Shown here one piece after another: positions 47,501 to 60,038 of a stretch of DNA of 64,000 bases (position 1 is the first letter of the stretch; each line of letters begins with the position of its first letter). Under the pieces are notes generated by a model, which searched no databases, was not told where the DNA came from, and worked only from the letters and a program-made list of their open reading frames with translations. The position numbers were made by a program, and so were the translations under genes. Origin of the DNA: Pycnopodia helianthoides (Eukaryota > Echinodermata > Asteroidea > Forcipulatida > Asteriidae); NCBI GenBank assembly GCA_032158295.1, contig CM063251.1, positions 10,827,016 to 10,891,015 of the forward strand, read 5' to 3'.

Positions 47501-50500
47501 ATGTTCCTTTAACATCTGGCAAGCCTCCGAGCATCTTTGCGGTTCCCCCCCCACACCCTCAAATTAAACATGACTGTAACCAGAGGACACGTACACTATT
47601 GGTGTGAACTTCAGTGGACAGCACTCATTAAAGGGTTAGATGTTGAAGGTGGCTGATAGCCGGCTGTTACAAGTGTACTTACTGGACAAGTTGAGACTGA
47701 TGATGGATCTATTACCAGGGATCCATAGCTGGCCGTCAATGGACTCCACCATCTCCATAGGGGGTTGATTGCCTCTACCATATCAGGAGACTGAAATAGT
47801 ATCATATTAACATCATTTAGCACAAAAAGGGGCATGGATGTCCTAAAGGCCTAATTGGCTAATTAATGCATCTTGTGGTGTGGCGTGTCGTGGCAGAGTG
47901 GTTAAGTGCATCAGACTTCATCAGGGTGTTGGTTTCGAATCCCGGTCATGACACTTGTTTCCTTGAGCAAGACACTTACACATGTAACTGTAATTGCTCC
48001 TCGTCACCCACAACTAAATGGGTACCTCTGAGGGTTCTTGTGACTGGTGCCAAATTCCACGCTTGCATCATTAAAGGCACAATCCCCCAAACATTTCCCC
48101 TATATGCCTCACTATTTCTGATCAATTTATCGCATGACTTTTTTCTCACAAGGGGAGCACATTTAACTGACTTGAATCAACCCACCTCTGATTCTGGCAT
48201 GGCCCCGCCTTTCTTGTCCTTCGATGACGTCGTCTTCTTGCCCTTTGTTGTCTTGGTTACGGTTTCAGCTATAAGGGAAGCTAGGGTAAGTATGTGGCAA
48301 GGTATCGAGGAAGACAGGGAAGGAAGGAAGGAAGGAAGGAAGGACAGAATGAAACAAGAGAAGATAGAAAAGAGAGTTTGACTAGATGGAGGAGGTACTG
48401 CATGCACCATCTCGGGCTACTCAATCTCAAGCCTATTGCCGCGTCCGAATCAAGCGACTTCGGCTACGGCTATGGGCTGTTGGCTGCAACAACAAAGTTG
48501 AAGTATAGGACTCCTCAGCGTTGATGCCAAAGGCACTGAATTCATGCTGACGCCATTAATTCAGACACAACCTTAGGCTTCGTACAAACTGCAAGAATAT
48601 ATCTGCAAATTTTCCCCTTTCAAATATCAACACTAAATATATACGACATGCCTGTCTACAAGAACTTAGTCAAATAAGTAATCTTCAAATAAAGGACTAA
48701 TTGATTTCATTTTCTACTTTACAGACTGTAAGTAATGACATTTTCAGAGGACAGGTTATTAAAAGAGCACTGTTTTCTCCATAGTATTGCATTTTTGAAA
48801 AAAATGTTTCTACTTTAAATTTCAAAATTGAGCGCAGAAAAGTAGCAAATAAAAGTCACGGTGAGCTTTCAGATAAATCTGACATTTCAGAAGAATCAAT
48901 CTTTCTTTTAGACGAGTCACTGTATCTGGACTGCCTACATTTGAAAAAAAAGGATCTTTTCTGTGTTCTTATATATATATTTTAAATTAAAGGTGGAGAT
49001 GAAAGAATTCAATGAATATTTAAGCATATAGTCAATAAATGCACCCCAAAAACATGCTCAATCAGTTTTTCAATGAAGTTGTTTAAAACTTAAAGTGACT
49101 TTTGACAGTCCAAGCAGAATGATTTTGCGTCAAGACAAAATGAAGAAAGTGGAGATGCTTGACGGCGCTACAGCATATCTGTGACAGTGAACTAGAATCT
49201 ATATATCGTTCTATCTATGGAGAATGACTACACCTCTATGCATGCATGCAATACACTCAGACAAAGAAATGAAGACAAGTTACAGATGAAGGAAATGATA
49301 GTACAGACTAGCAAAATACAGTATACACATGGAAATATATATCTACACCGATCACAACCCACTCACACACCCGAGCCAAGTTTCATAAAGCTGTTAACAG
49401 AATTAGTTGCTAAAAATCAGAAATTCAGAACAATCATGATAGATTACACAGTACTTAGGTTGGTTACTTCTTTGCACTAAGCAACAGTTCATTTCTGTGC
49501 TTAACAAATAATCTGTGCTTGTATATACAGCTCTATCAAATTTGGCTTCTCATATCAAGACTTTGATATGACGGACATGGGTTTGGGCTTGAATAATGTG
49601 ACAAAAATAATGTGCAAACAGTGCATGTGCACGTGTAGATGAATACTGTCCTCATGGAAATGAGTGCTCCCTGCACTGAAAAAAGTGCGACTGTATCAAC
49701 AACAAAATATCATTTTTGTAGTCCTTTTTGGCATCAGGGCCCAATTTCATGGCTCTGCTTACCCTGGAATTCTGCCCTTGATGTCCCATTGAACTGCGTG
49801 CTTTTAGGGCTCGGTAAACGCAGAATTCCGCGGTAAGCGGCGCCATGAAATTGGACCCTGCATGATACTTTTTCAAAAAGATAGTTCATTGGTCGCTGGA
49901 AAATTTGGAATCAACATGCAGTCACCAAATTTTGGGAGAACGTACATGCATCAAAAGTTGTTACAAAGAGAATCATGCATAAAAACACATGCAATATTAA
50001 TTCATGCAAATAGAAAATATTAAATAGTTGTTTCCTCTTAATATCAGAGTTGACTATTTTTTAAAAGCTGTTTAACGCCAATGAAGCACAACTAAGGATA
50101 GTCTTGATTGGCAATGTTTGTTTTGTTAACGTAGTCGCCGTTATCGCAACACGAATAAATACTAGAAAGAGATATCTGTGTTCAACCATCAAACATCAGA
50201 TTCATAGACTTGCCCAGTCCCTCTGAGCAAGTCGATGTTGCGCCCTCTACCGGTGACACCAATACAAAAACTAGCATCGCCAATCAAGACTACACAATGA
50301 ATGACTTTCAATGTGGCGAAAAAAATTTGTCACTAAAATGGGTGGAAGATCTGTGCCGTAACCAATGTATGAAACAATTCACAGCAATCACTTCAAAAAG
50401 AAACAATGAGGTCTGTGTAAATGATTCCAACTGATGGTTGCAAGGTACAAAATGATAATAGATGAAAAGACACGTTCAGTTGATGGAACTGATCCTCATT

Positions 50501-53500
50501 CTTTGCTGGGCCAACTGGCCAGAGCGCCTATTCTAGTAACGATTTTACTGAGATCGTACATGTGCATGAACGTTATTGGATTCATTAATATGAAGTGAAA
50601 ATGATCAGTAAGTTGTATAAATATATGACACAGAAGGAAAGTAGAAGGTAAATGGAAAGGTTGTTAAAATATTTGGAGAAAGATTTCAAGTAGAAAATAC
50701 AAGATAAATTGGGTATACAAATTGAGTTTTTAGTGTCTGATGATGCTACAATCATGTACTACATCAAAATTTAACAGTAGGGTCATAGACTCTTAATTAA
50801 TGACCATACAAACTTATTTGGTGGCAAGCACTGCAGCTGGTGGAGAATAAACTATTTTGATAAAGGATTCCCCTCAAAGTAATATGGTTTGGACAATTTT
50901 CACCCCCAAAACATTTGAATCGAGAACGATTCATGCGTGAATCGTTTCTCAGATTTCTGAGGGTTTGGTGTTCGTTTGCAAATTGCAGCCAAAGATGCTA
51001 TTGGTACCTGCTGTCACCTCGCTAAACGTGAGGATTCGACGCTCATCCGGGTTCATGTGAAAATACCGTGAGATATTTTTGCTGCTTTCTCAGCAAATAG
51101 ACAATGGTATTCAGCTGAAACTTTCCCCGGTAAAGTTTATTGTATTTTGCGTATAAATAAGCATTTACGTTGACAAAAAACAATCTACGACCCTCCCTTT
51201 TAAGGCCTAGCTTTAAGCATCAAAGATGAAGTGATTTTGTTTTTCAGTGAGCAAAAAATCCCATCAACTCATTTTGTAGGATGTTTTCAAGAGGAAAAAA
51301 GATGGCAATATCTACAATGAATGTTTGAAGATGAAAAGATTGATGCATGTTGTGATGACAGTCTATCTTCAGAGTGTGTTTTGGTCTATACCTACATGGA
51401 TATGGGTATGCAATGATATCACGGCATATCTGATGATGAAATGAAGGCCTGGAATTATAATGGATACAACTTCCCCGTGAAACAGTTTTTAAAGAACCGC
51501 TCAATGTCAATATTTTGGAAAGTAATGCTTAGCAAAAATTGGTAACCCATCAACATTGTGTAAATTTATGGTGTTTGTGAGTGGCTTTGTGCAGATTTTA
51601 AAGAGGGGCTCCAAGGTTTTGTGATCAACTCATTTTTCAACAGAGTCCTTATAAAAATGGAGACAAAATTCAATCTCTAACCCGTTAAAAATGGTGTAAA
51701 AAGCCACTGTGTGCAGTTTTTGTAAAAATCCAAAAACGTTTGACGATGTCACATTTCAAATATATGGTCTGTACATTTGACAATGTTTGAGTACAATGTT
51801 ATCAGTTTATACCTGAATTTTGATGATATTCAATCAAAACAGCATTGACTTTGAGCTTATCACTGGCGCAGAAATTCCTCTTTGGAATGTACAGACCCAA
51901 CTGTGTTTTGATGTCCGATAACATCATGTTTAAAATATCACTCTGAAAGAGTATCATCAAATAAAAAGACATTTTACACCATTCTAAAGTGAGGCTACAG
52001 ACTTGTAATTTTCCCCCATTTTCTTGTAGTCTCTATCTATAGATGGATTGCAATACGCGTCATTGACCGCCATCTTTGATGTAAAACGATGGAAAAGTGC
52101 ACGCGTGCATGCGCTACGCAGACTCCAGCCAATGATTGCTCTTCACGCGTGCACAATTCTTCAACAATGGCGGCCGATGATGCGTATTGCAATCCATCTA
52201 TTGGAAAATGAGTGAATCATAAAACTGCAATTGACCTTGGAGTCACTCTTTACAAGTTTTTGCTAAGCAGATCTGTGTAGTTATGGGCCTTGGTAATTTC
52301 CCTTGCTATAGACATGATCATTCAATGAAAACCAGATCGTTCATTTTGTGAAGTCGCACCGCAGGAAAATATCCAACATTTTTTATCTTGGTCACCCCAA
52401 ATGTGTTCTCCACTCTTTAGAAATCGTACGGAGAACCACCCAGCACACCATTATGCTATATAATCATCTTGGTCATGTTCCCTGTGCTCTTTAATAATCC
52501 AATTCTCATTATAAGAAAACAGGGACCAGACCATGTTGCCTTCCAGCCTCGGTTTCAGCTGGAGAAAAAAAGAAGAAAAAAGATGGCTGCTCCATAGTAA
52601 AGGCCTACCGATAAGAGAGCTGTTTGGATTTGCAAATTTCCTTAACTGCCCATTTCGGGTATGAAATTCCAGGCCTTGGTATGAATAATCTGACTATGGG
52701 TGAACTCTACTCAAAACTCCAGTCTCTTGATGGTCATGCAATGGAATAAGATTAAACAGGTGGAAAAAAACACTTGGTATATCAACCTCTGGAGCTATGC
52801 CGGGATGTATCTGTCATGTTTGAATGAGGGCAGAATTAGCAGTAAAAAAAAAAGGGGGAAATGAAAAGAGGGGGGGAAAAAGCAAAAGAAATTAGTCATT
52901 TTAATCAAGCAAAAAAATGGACTTGTGGAATTCTTGGTTAGTGCAATGGTTGAGCTTTCAGTGGTTTTGGGTTATTTTGAGGAGTTTGCCATACACAGGG
53001 AAGGATTTCTTTTTGATTGGGTTGTTTAGTGACTAATAAATGATGCATGATAATTGTATAATAAATTGAGTCAAATAAATGTCACCAGCAAGTTATGATC
53101 AAATGATAATTAGTGTCTTTTTTGCTAGTTATCAATTATAATGACTGGTCAACCACATGTTGAAATTCAAATAAGCTTAGGTTGAAAAGGGTAAAAAACA
53201 AGTTGAACTGTCTATTATAAAAAAAATATATAGATACAAATTATTATTTGTATTAAAGGCCACGGGCCAACAATTCATGCAACATAAAACAATGTTTTAT
53301 TTTGTTAAATCCAGAACGGATCAATTTTCTGATCAGAAAGCGGAAGGAAGATTTAGAAAGGTGAAGCTGTATTTTGGATTCATACTTAGTGCAACGACAG
53401 AAGAACGACTACCACCTGTAGAAAGGGTCAAAGGTCAATAGGGTAATTGCTTCAAAAGCAGGATTTTATCTTGTTCGGAAGTTTACCGATAGAAGCTTTA

Positions 53501-56500
53501 AAACAAGATCAAAAGCGAAACTACCTGCAAAATTTAAATCTTAAGTTATTTGTAATCTCTTAGCTTGCATAATTTATAAAAATAACCAATTAAATATTAT
53601 CATTTTATACACATACTAAATGACATCATCAACAGGTAGGGTGCACATTATTGCAGTGTGCTTGGTGCAGTTCATGTGAATTGTTGGTGCAATGCATTAG
53701 CTGGAATTACACATACTCAACGCCATGTACAAAGCAAGCAAAATGACACCACCCTGGTGAGTTATGTGGTGAGTAATCGGATGCACAAACGGGGTGATAC
53801 ATGTCTCAATGCCAGGCCCAGCGGATTGATACTGCCCTCTGCCTCAATGCCAAGTTCAATGGATTGATACTGCCCTATGCCTCAATGCCAGGCCCAATGG
53901 ATTGATACTGCCCTCTGCCTCAATGCCAGCCCCAATGAATTGACACTGCCCTCTGCCTCAATGCCAGGCCCAATGGATTGATACTGCCTTCTGCCTCAAT
54001 GCCAGGCCCAATGGATTGATACTGCCCTCTGCCTCAATGCCAGGCCCAATGGATTGATACTGCCCTCTGCCTCAATGCCAGGCCCAATGGATTGATACTG
54101 CCCTCTGCCTCAATGCTAAGCCCAATGGATTGATACTGCCCTCTGCCTCAATGCCAGGCCCAATGGATTGATACTGCCCTCTGCCTCAATGCCAAGCCCA
54201 ATGGATTGATACTGCCCTCTGCCTCATGCAATGCCAGGCCCAATGGATTGATACTGCCCTCTGCCTCAATGCCAGGCCCAATGGATTGATACTGCCCTCT
54301 GCCGCAATGCCAAGCCCATTGGGGACACATCACTCATGTTTTACACAGCAGGTTATAACACACTGTATGACTGCTACACGTACAATGTGCATGTAACTTT
54401 GAATCTAAGTATTGAGTGATCACAAACCAATGCATTTATTGTAAATATCGAAATGATGTTGGCAGAAGTTCGGTGATACCCTTCAGTGACTTTTGATTGT
54501 TTGTGAATGCAAACAAAATCAAATTATAACCTTCCTATGAAAATCGACAGTATTTCAACAACTAAATTCTGGGTACATCTGATTATTTGGTTAGACTTGA
54601 TCAGCTTCAATAACCTCTTTATCATCAAAATCATAGGCGTATGACCCAGGGGGGCAAAGGGCAACTGCCACCCCCCTCACAAAATTCGGGCAAAACAGTG
54701 GAGAACATTTTGGTACAAATCAACCCCTCTGCCCCCCTTAACCAAGGAGTTCCCATATGCCCATATAGTCAAAGTCACCATAAAAAAAAATTAATAACAA
54801 ATCTCAAAATTGCCAGTGATGAGAAGTGGGACATGGACAGCATGTACACTTAGTGAGTACAGGGGTCGATTTCACCAAACTCTACCCAACTTAGGACTAG
54901 TCCTAGGCAATGCTAAGAGATAGGACTAGTCCTAAGTACTGGTCCTAACTTGGGACTAGTCCTATCTCTTAGCATTGCCTAGGACTAGTCCTAAGTTAGG
55001 AAGAGTTTTGAGAAATCGACCCCAGGAGTCTTACAACGCAAAAGTACCCCAGGTATCTTAAAAAATCTTGTCTTTCTTTTGGGGAGAAATTGCTGAACCT
55101 TAAAAAAATATATACCAACCCTAGAAAAAACGTGGTGTGCACATGTTCAAAGTGTTGACTGAATGACAACAATTAGTGCAGGATGGATTTCTCGGAGGGA
55201 AAGTGTATCAAATTTGAAATGTTCTGTGATTTGAGTTGAGAAGCAACGCCGAGACGCAACGCCGACACGCAATGGACAAGACATTGAGCCATGTACTACC
55301 CCTAACATACATGTAGAAAAAAAACCATTTAGTGCATTTACCAGCCATCACGGCCTTAGCCCCTGTTGGATTAGAAAGAGAGTGAGAAATACAAAAAGAA
55401 TGAAAAAAAAAAACCAGTCACAGATTCAGAGCCCAAAAACTCTTTGATAAAATCGTTTGGAAAAGTATTTCTTCAGGTCTTACTCTTGGGCAGTATCTAG
55501 CTTGGACAAATTTGAATTTTTTGACTACCTCTGACTTGGCTACATGTACATCAAGATTATTTTTTTCAAACATACCAAGACAGTTAAAAATCTTCAGCTA
55601 TACTTCAAAAAAGTTTCTTTTACATTTTTTGTCCAAGTCAGTACCCTGGGAAATAAACAAAAAAGTTCTTGTCAATTTAACAACATATTTTGATTAAACC
55701 GGTAAAATTCATGCAATCAAATTTACATGTAAAATTGAAAAAAAGAGTGTCTGCATGTGGCAAATGATAGCTTCTTGTCGAAAAATTTCTCTTCGTTGGA
55801 ATAGGTTTTCAAGAATAGACAGAAAGACTGTGTTTCTAGGCTACATTTTAAGCTTACATGTGGGATTAATAACGCAAAAACCTTTGTCTACCACAAAAGT
55901 TAGTTAACGAAACAAACATCTAGTGTGTAAAGAATCTAAACTACATGGACATTTAAGTATTGATACTATGTGCTACTATTTTCAAATAGACTTTAGATTT
56001 TCAATGTTTAAAAGCAAATTTTGAAAATGTATGAACAAGCGTGACCGAGTCAGAGACAGCTTTGAACTGCTTATTTTTAGTTGAACTAAAAAAAAATGGT
56101 TTCTGATTGCTTGCATTGATTCCTCCTGCACATGAAGTTGAAATTCATTGGTGTCATTTGCAACAAGAGTGGATGACAATTTGTTATGATTGCAATGAAG
56201 CAAATTGTTCACATAACACCTGGAGTTCCCCTCCTTGTTGAACTGAACAAAACAAGACTGTCTTTTAATTTGAACTTGATTAAATTTGAGGGGACTGGTG
56301 CAAAAAATTCTAAAATTGTGTACATAACCATGCCAGGAGACGCCATCTTTTACCGTCACAGTGCAGGGTACATCTACCTCTAGCTATGGTTTCACATCAC
56401 TCAAAAAACAAAGCCCTACCCCCACGTCTATCCACATCAGTTAATTATCAAAACTCACTAACTTTGCAAGTGAAAAGCAGACGATATTTGTGAATCTATT

Positions 56501-59500
56501 ATCTATTGTGATACCATACACCTCAAACTCCGTTTTACAATAAAACCTTATTTCAAAATTTTCAAAATTCAAGTCATACTTAGCTATCCCTGTCGCTTTG
56601 TCTGCAATTTCAAGCCATACTGGCTTTTGTGCAATATCAATGGAAGAATCTCACAATAAACGACGGCCTAATTTCATGGCATTGCTTACCACAAAATTAT
56701 CTGCTTAAAATTCCCCATAATTCTACATTTTACAGGAAACTATAAGTGCAAAATGACATGGTAAGCAGTGCCATGAAGTTCCGTCCTCCATGTAGCTAGA
56801 GGATCAAAGTCATTTCAAACTAATGTGTAAAAATACCGAGATGGGTGCACATCCAAGTCTCAAGTGCCAGTCAAAAATCAGGCAGCTTTGTATAGACCCC
56901 TTGCATATAATGTCACAAGCACAAAACAGCGCCCTCACTGACGTCAATGAAGACCCACTATTGGCTGAGAGTTGTGGCGGGCACATAGACGCGCGCACGC
57001 TTCCATTGTTTGAGTTTAGCGATAATGGCCAATGCAGGGGGTCTATTGCTTAACGTGACGAGAGTGCCTCTTTAACAAAACACTGTAGTTTTTACTAAAG
57101 ATATGAACAATGGTTGGCCAAAGCTTAGACTAACCTTTCTTCCATTTATCGTCCTTCTTAGTGCCTCCTTTAGCACCATCATCCTTGTCTTTTTTATTGT
57201 CCTGGATACCACACGAATGAACACATGAAAAACAATGTGATAAATACACAGGTTGTTTGCCAGACATACTCTTGGGGAGATGTTTTGGGAAGGGAATAGC
57301 AGTTATGTTTTAAAGGAAGATGTATTCCAAATGTATTTGAGATCACAAAGAGGCGCATAAGAGAAGGTAACGGGTGCAAAGGGGCAGGGTGACTATCCAT
57401 CCTGAGAGCTGAAAGGTCAAATTGCCACATACAGCTATATGGAATATACACATTCTATTATTGCTTTTGCATTATTCCCAGCATAACTTGCATTACAGCA
57501 ATTTTGGTCTTGTTCTACATAATTGATAACAGACTTTCATCCTTTTAAATACCGTTTAGCAGCCAAGGCTTGTATTAAACACCAACAGCAGCATTGGGTA
57601 CTGGGCCGAGCACTTTTGCCTGATGACGAAACACGTTGAACTTACATATTTGGCTTCTCTGGGCAAATTTTTTGAAACATTCTCACTTTGTGGAAACAAA
57701 GAGAGAATGTTCTCGACAAACAGTACGAATGGCTTTATGTTAATTAACTCCATCACCTTTTGTTCATTAAGACATGTACCTTTAAAACAAAACAATCATT
57801 AGAATAAATCAGGGGGAAAGAGATGGCAGCATGCATATTTAAACCTCTCATTACCAAATTGTTTTGACATAAACAACTGCTGGTGACCGCACTGTTTGAC
57901 CAATCAAGCGTGAAGCACATATTCTTACACAGCAGAAAGCTTTTGTTTAAAGACCGTTTTTGCAAAGTCTATTATCACCTTGAATGTATTGCTTTATAAC
58001 AAAATATTTTAGTTGTTGACCTCCCTTTCATAAAAATCCAAAACTCATTGAGATTGGCCAATAAGTGTCAAAGTTATTGGTCTTTGTGTCCTCAGTGTGA
58101 TTTGTGAATTCAAGACTTTTTTGCACCACAACCATATGTCCGTAGGTGTTTGTCATTTCGGATCTTTCCACTTCATTTTGAAGGTATTGCTTAATAGCAA
58201 CCTTATTTTATTTTACCATCATTGGAAAGATCCCATCTTTCTCTTTCCATCAACCATGTAAGCTTGGGTACGGATGTTTGGACAAAACTACAGCTTTATA
58301 ACAAATGGCCTTTGTGTGTGCTCAGGCTTAAATGCTTTTTTGGGGGTAAGCTTGGCGAGTCGCCAATGGTAAAGAAGAGGGGGTATGAGTGCAGTCCACA
58401 AAAGTCGCCTATGGTAAAGGAAAGAGTTAAAATAAAGTTTTGTTTGTGCACAAGTCAAAGAAATTAACTCTATCCTTGATGTACCATTACTGGTTATGAT
58501 TACTGCATGCATCCCAGGGAACCAAGTTAATATTGTAAAGTCAGTACAAGTCGACAACATTAGGAAGTAGCATTAATAACAATAATAATAACAGAGTATT
58601 TATAAGGCGCACAGTATTTGGAGGCCTGTTCTAAGGTGCTGTGCTTGCCACTGAAGCCTTGCTAAATTCTAAACAGCCACAGCCATGGAGCCCTCTACAT
58701 GTGCATGTACACATGTATTTATGTCACACAATATACACAGCGTCACCGGAAAGCAACATAACTTACATGTAGGTCATTTGGCCATGATGTTAGTGATATG
58801 TATGTACATTAGTTTCATTAGTTTGCACGTATTTCTTTGCGAGAAATCATTCACAGCTTTGGTCATCTACTTTGATATTTTTTCAAAAAGCGTTGTGTGC
58901 CCTGGTGTTGGATCACGGAGCTATAAAAGGTACAGTTGCATGGTTGGCATTTATAATAGCTTTTACCTAATAAGATAGCATAAAAATGCTTTGTCACCAT
59001 CGTCAGCATTTTGCCTCAAAATTGAAGACAGACCCTAAAGACAGATCGGGGGTGGTAGGTAGACTAGAGGGCTTTTGAAATGCAGCTGAGCCATTGATTG
59101 GGCTATTGAAATCATAACTGAATGCCAATTTACATGTACACACAAGCCAAAGTTATAATTTTCACATGGCGGTCTAGTGCTTCGGACTCGAGTTCCGATC
59201 GCTGAATCATTGTGAGTGTGGCTTTGATTGCCGGTCATGACACTCCATTATGTCCTCAGCAAGGCACTTATTCCTAATTGCTTCTCTAAACCCAGGTGTA
59301 TAAATGGAAACCTGCGAGGGCTTGGACAGCATTGTGTTGGATTAACACCTTAGCGCTAACAGAAGCAACTTGGGGTCGTATGCTCCCCAGGGAGCTGAGA
59401 AAGTTTGAGGAATGTCTAAGTATGCCTGATGAACAGGGATAATAATGTTGTAAAGCGTCTTGATTTAGCTACTAGAGCATGTGCCCTTAATAAGAACCAA

Positions 59501-60002
59501 GTATTCACTAATTTAATTTGGGCGGCTGGACTCGGGTTCAGAAACCTTTTTCAAATGAAGGAAAGGACAAAAACTAATTGATTGTTCATAATTCTAATGC
59601 ACAAGATTACACCAGTAATGTTATTTCTTAACAATGCTTGACCACACAGCTCTAACGACACCAATAAGCCACATTATACACGACTGCTCGTGATTGGTTA
59701 ATACTGCCATCACATACACAACACTGCCATTGATTGGTTGGATTTTTGTTTACCATCATCACCACCGTCTTGTTGCCCTTCTTGTCATCCTCCTTATCAT
59801 TTTTCTTATTATCCTGTTGATGTTTCCATAAAAAAAGTAAAATTTGATCAACAGAGGGATTCACACATATAATTGTCTGCCTTTCATATTAATACCTGAA
59901 AGAAAAGGGTCAAATATGGCTGGGACTGAAGAGGTCACAATGCTGCAAGTTGTTGTCGTTGATTCAAAAGAGGGAGACAAAAAAGAAGACAAAACAACAA
60001 CA

Positions 60003-60038
<36 letters not shown>

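Larger units (their letters stand above)
48269..55341. other. Large LRRC71 intron
   Basis: About 7.1 kb between exons 55342-55362 and 48186-48268. Contents: element 49735-49860 (inverted CCCAATTTCATGGC ends), MITE relative 50771-51203, inverted-repeat element 52038-52202, minisatellite 53807-54321 and palindrome 54862-55023. No exon-like ORF seen in the rest. Confidence 0.5.

Noticed and set aside
47866..48381. 171-codon ORF on the plus strand
   Set aside because: It begins in a SINE and runs antisense through LRRC71 exon H and a GGAA repeat.
53807..54321. CRISPR array
   Set aside because: The units are contiguous without spacers and the DNA is animal nuclear sequence.
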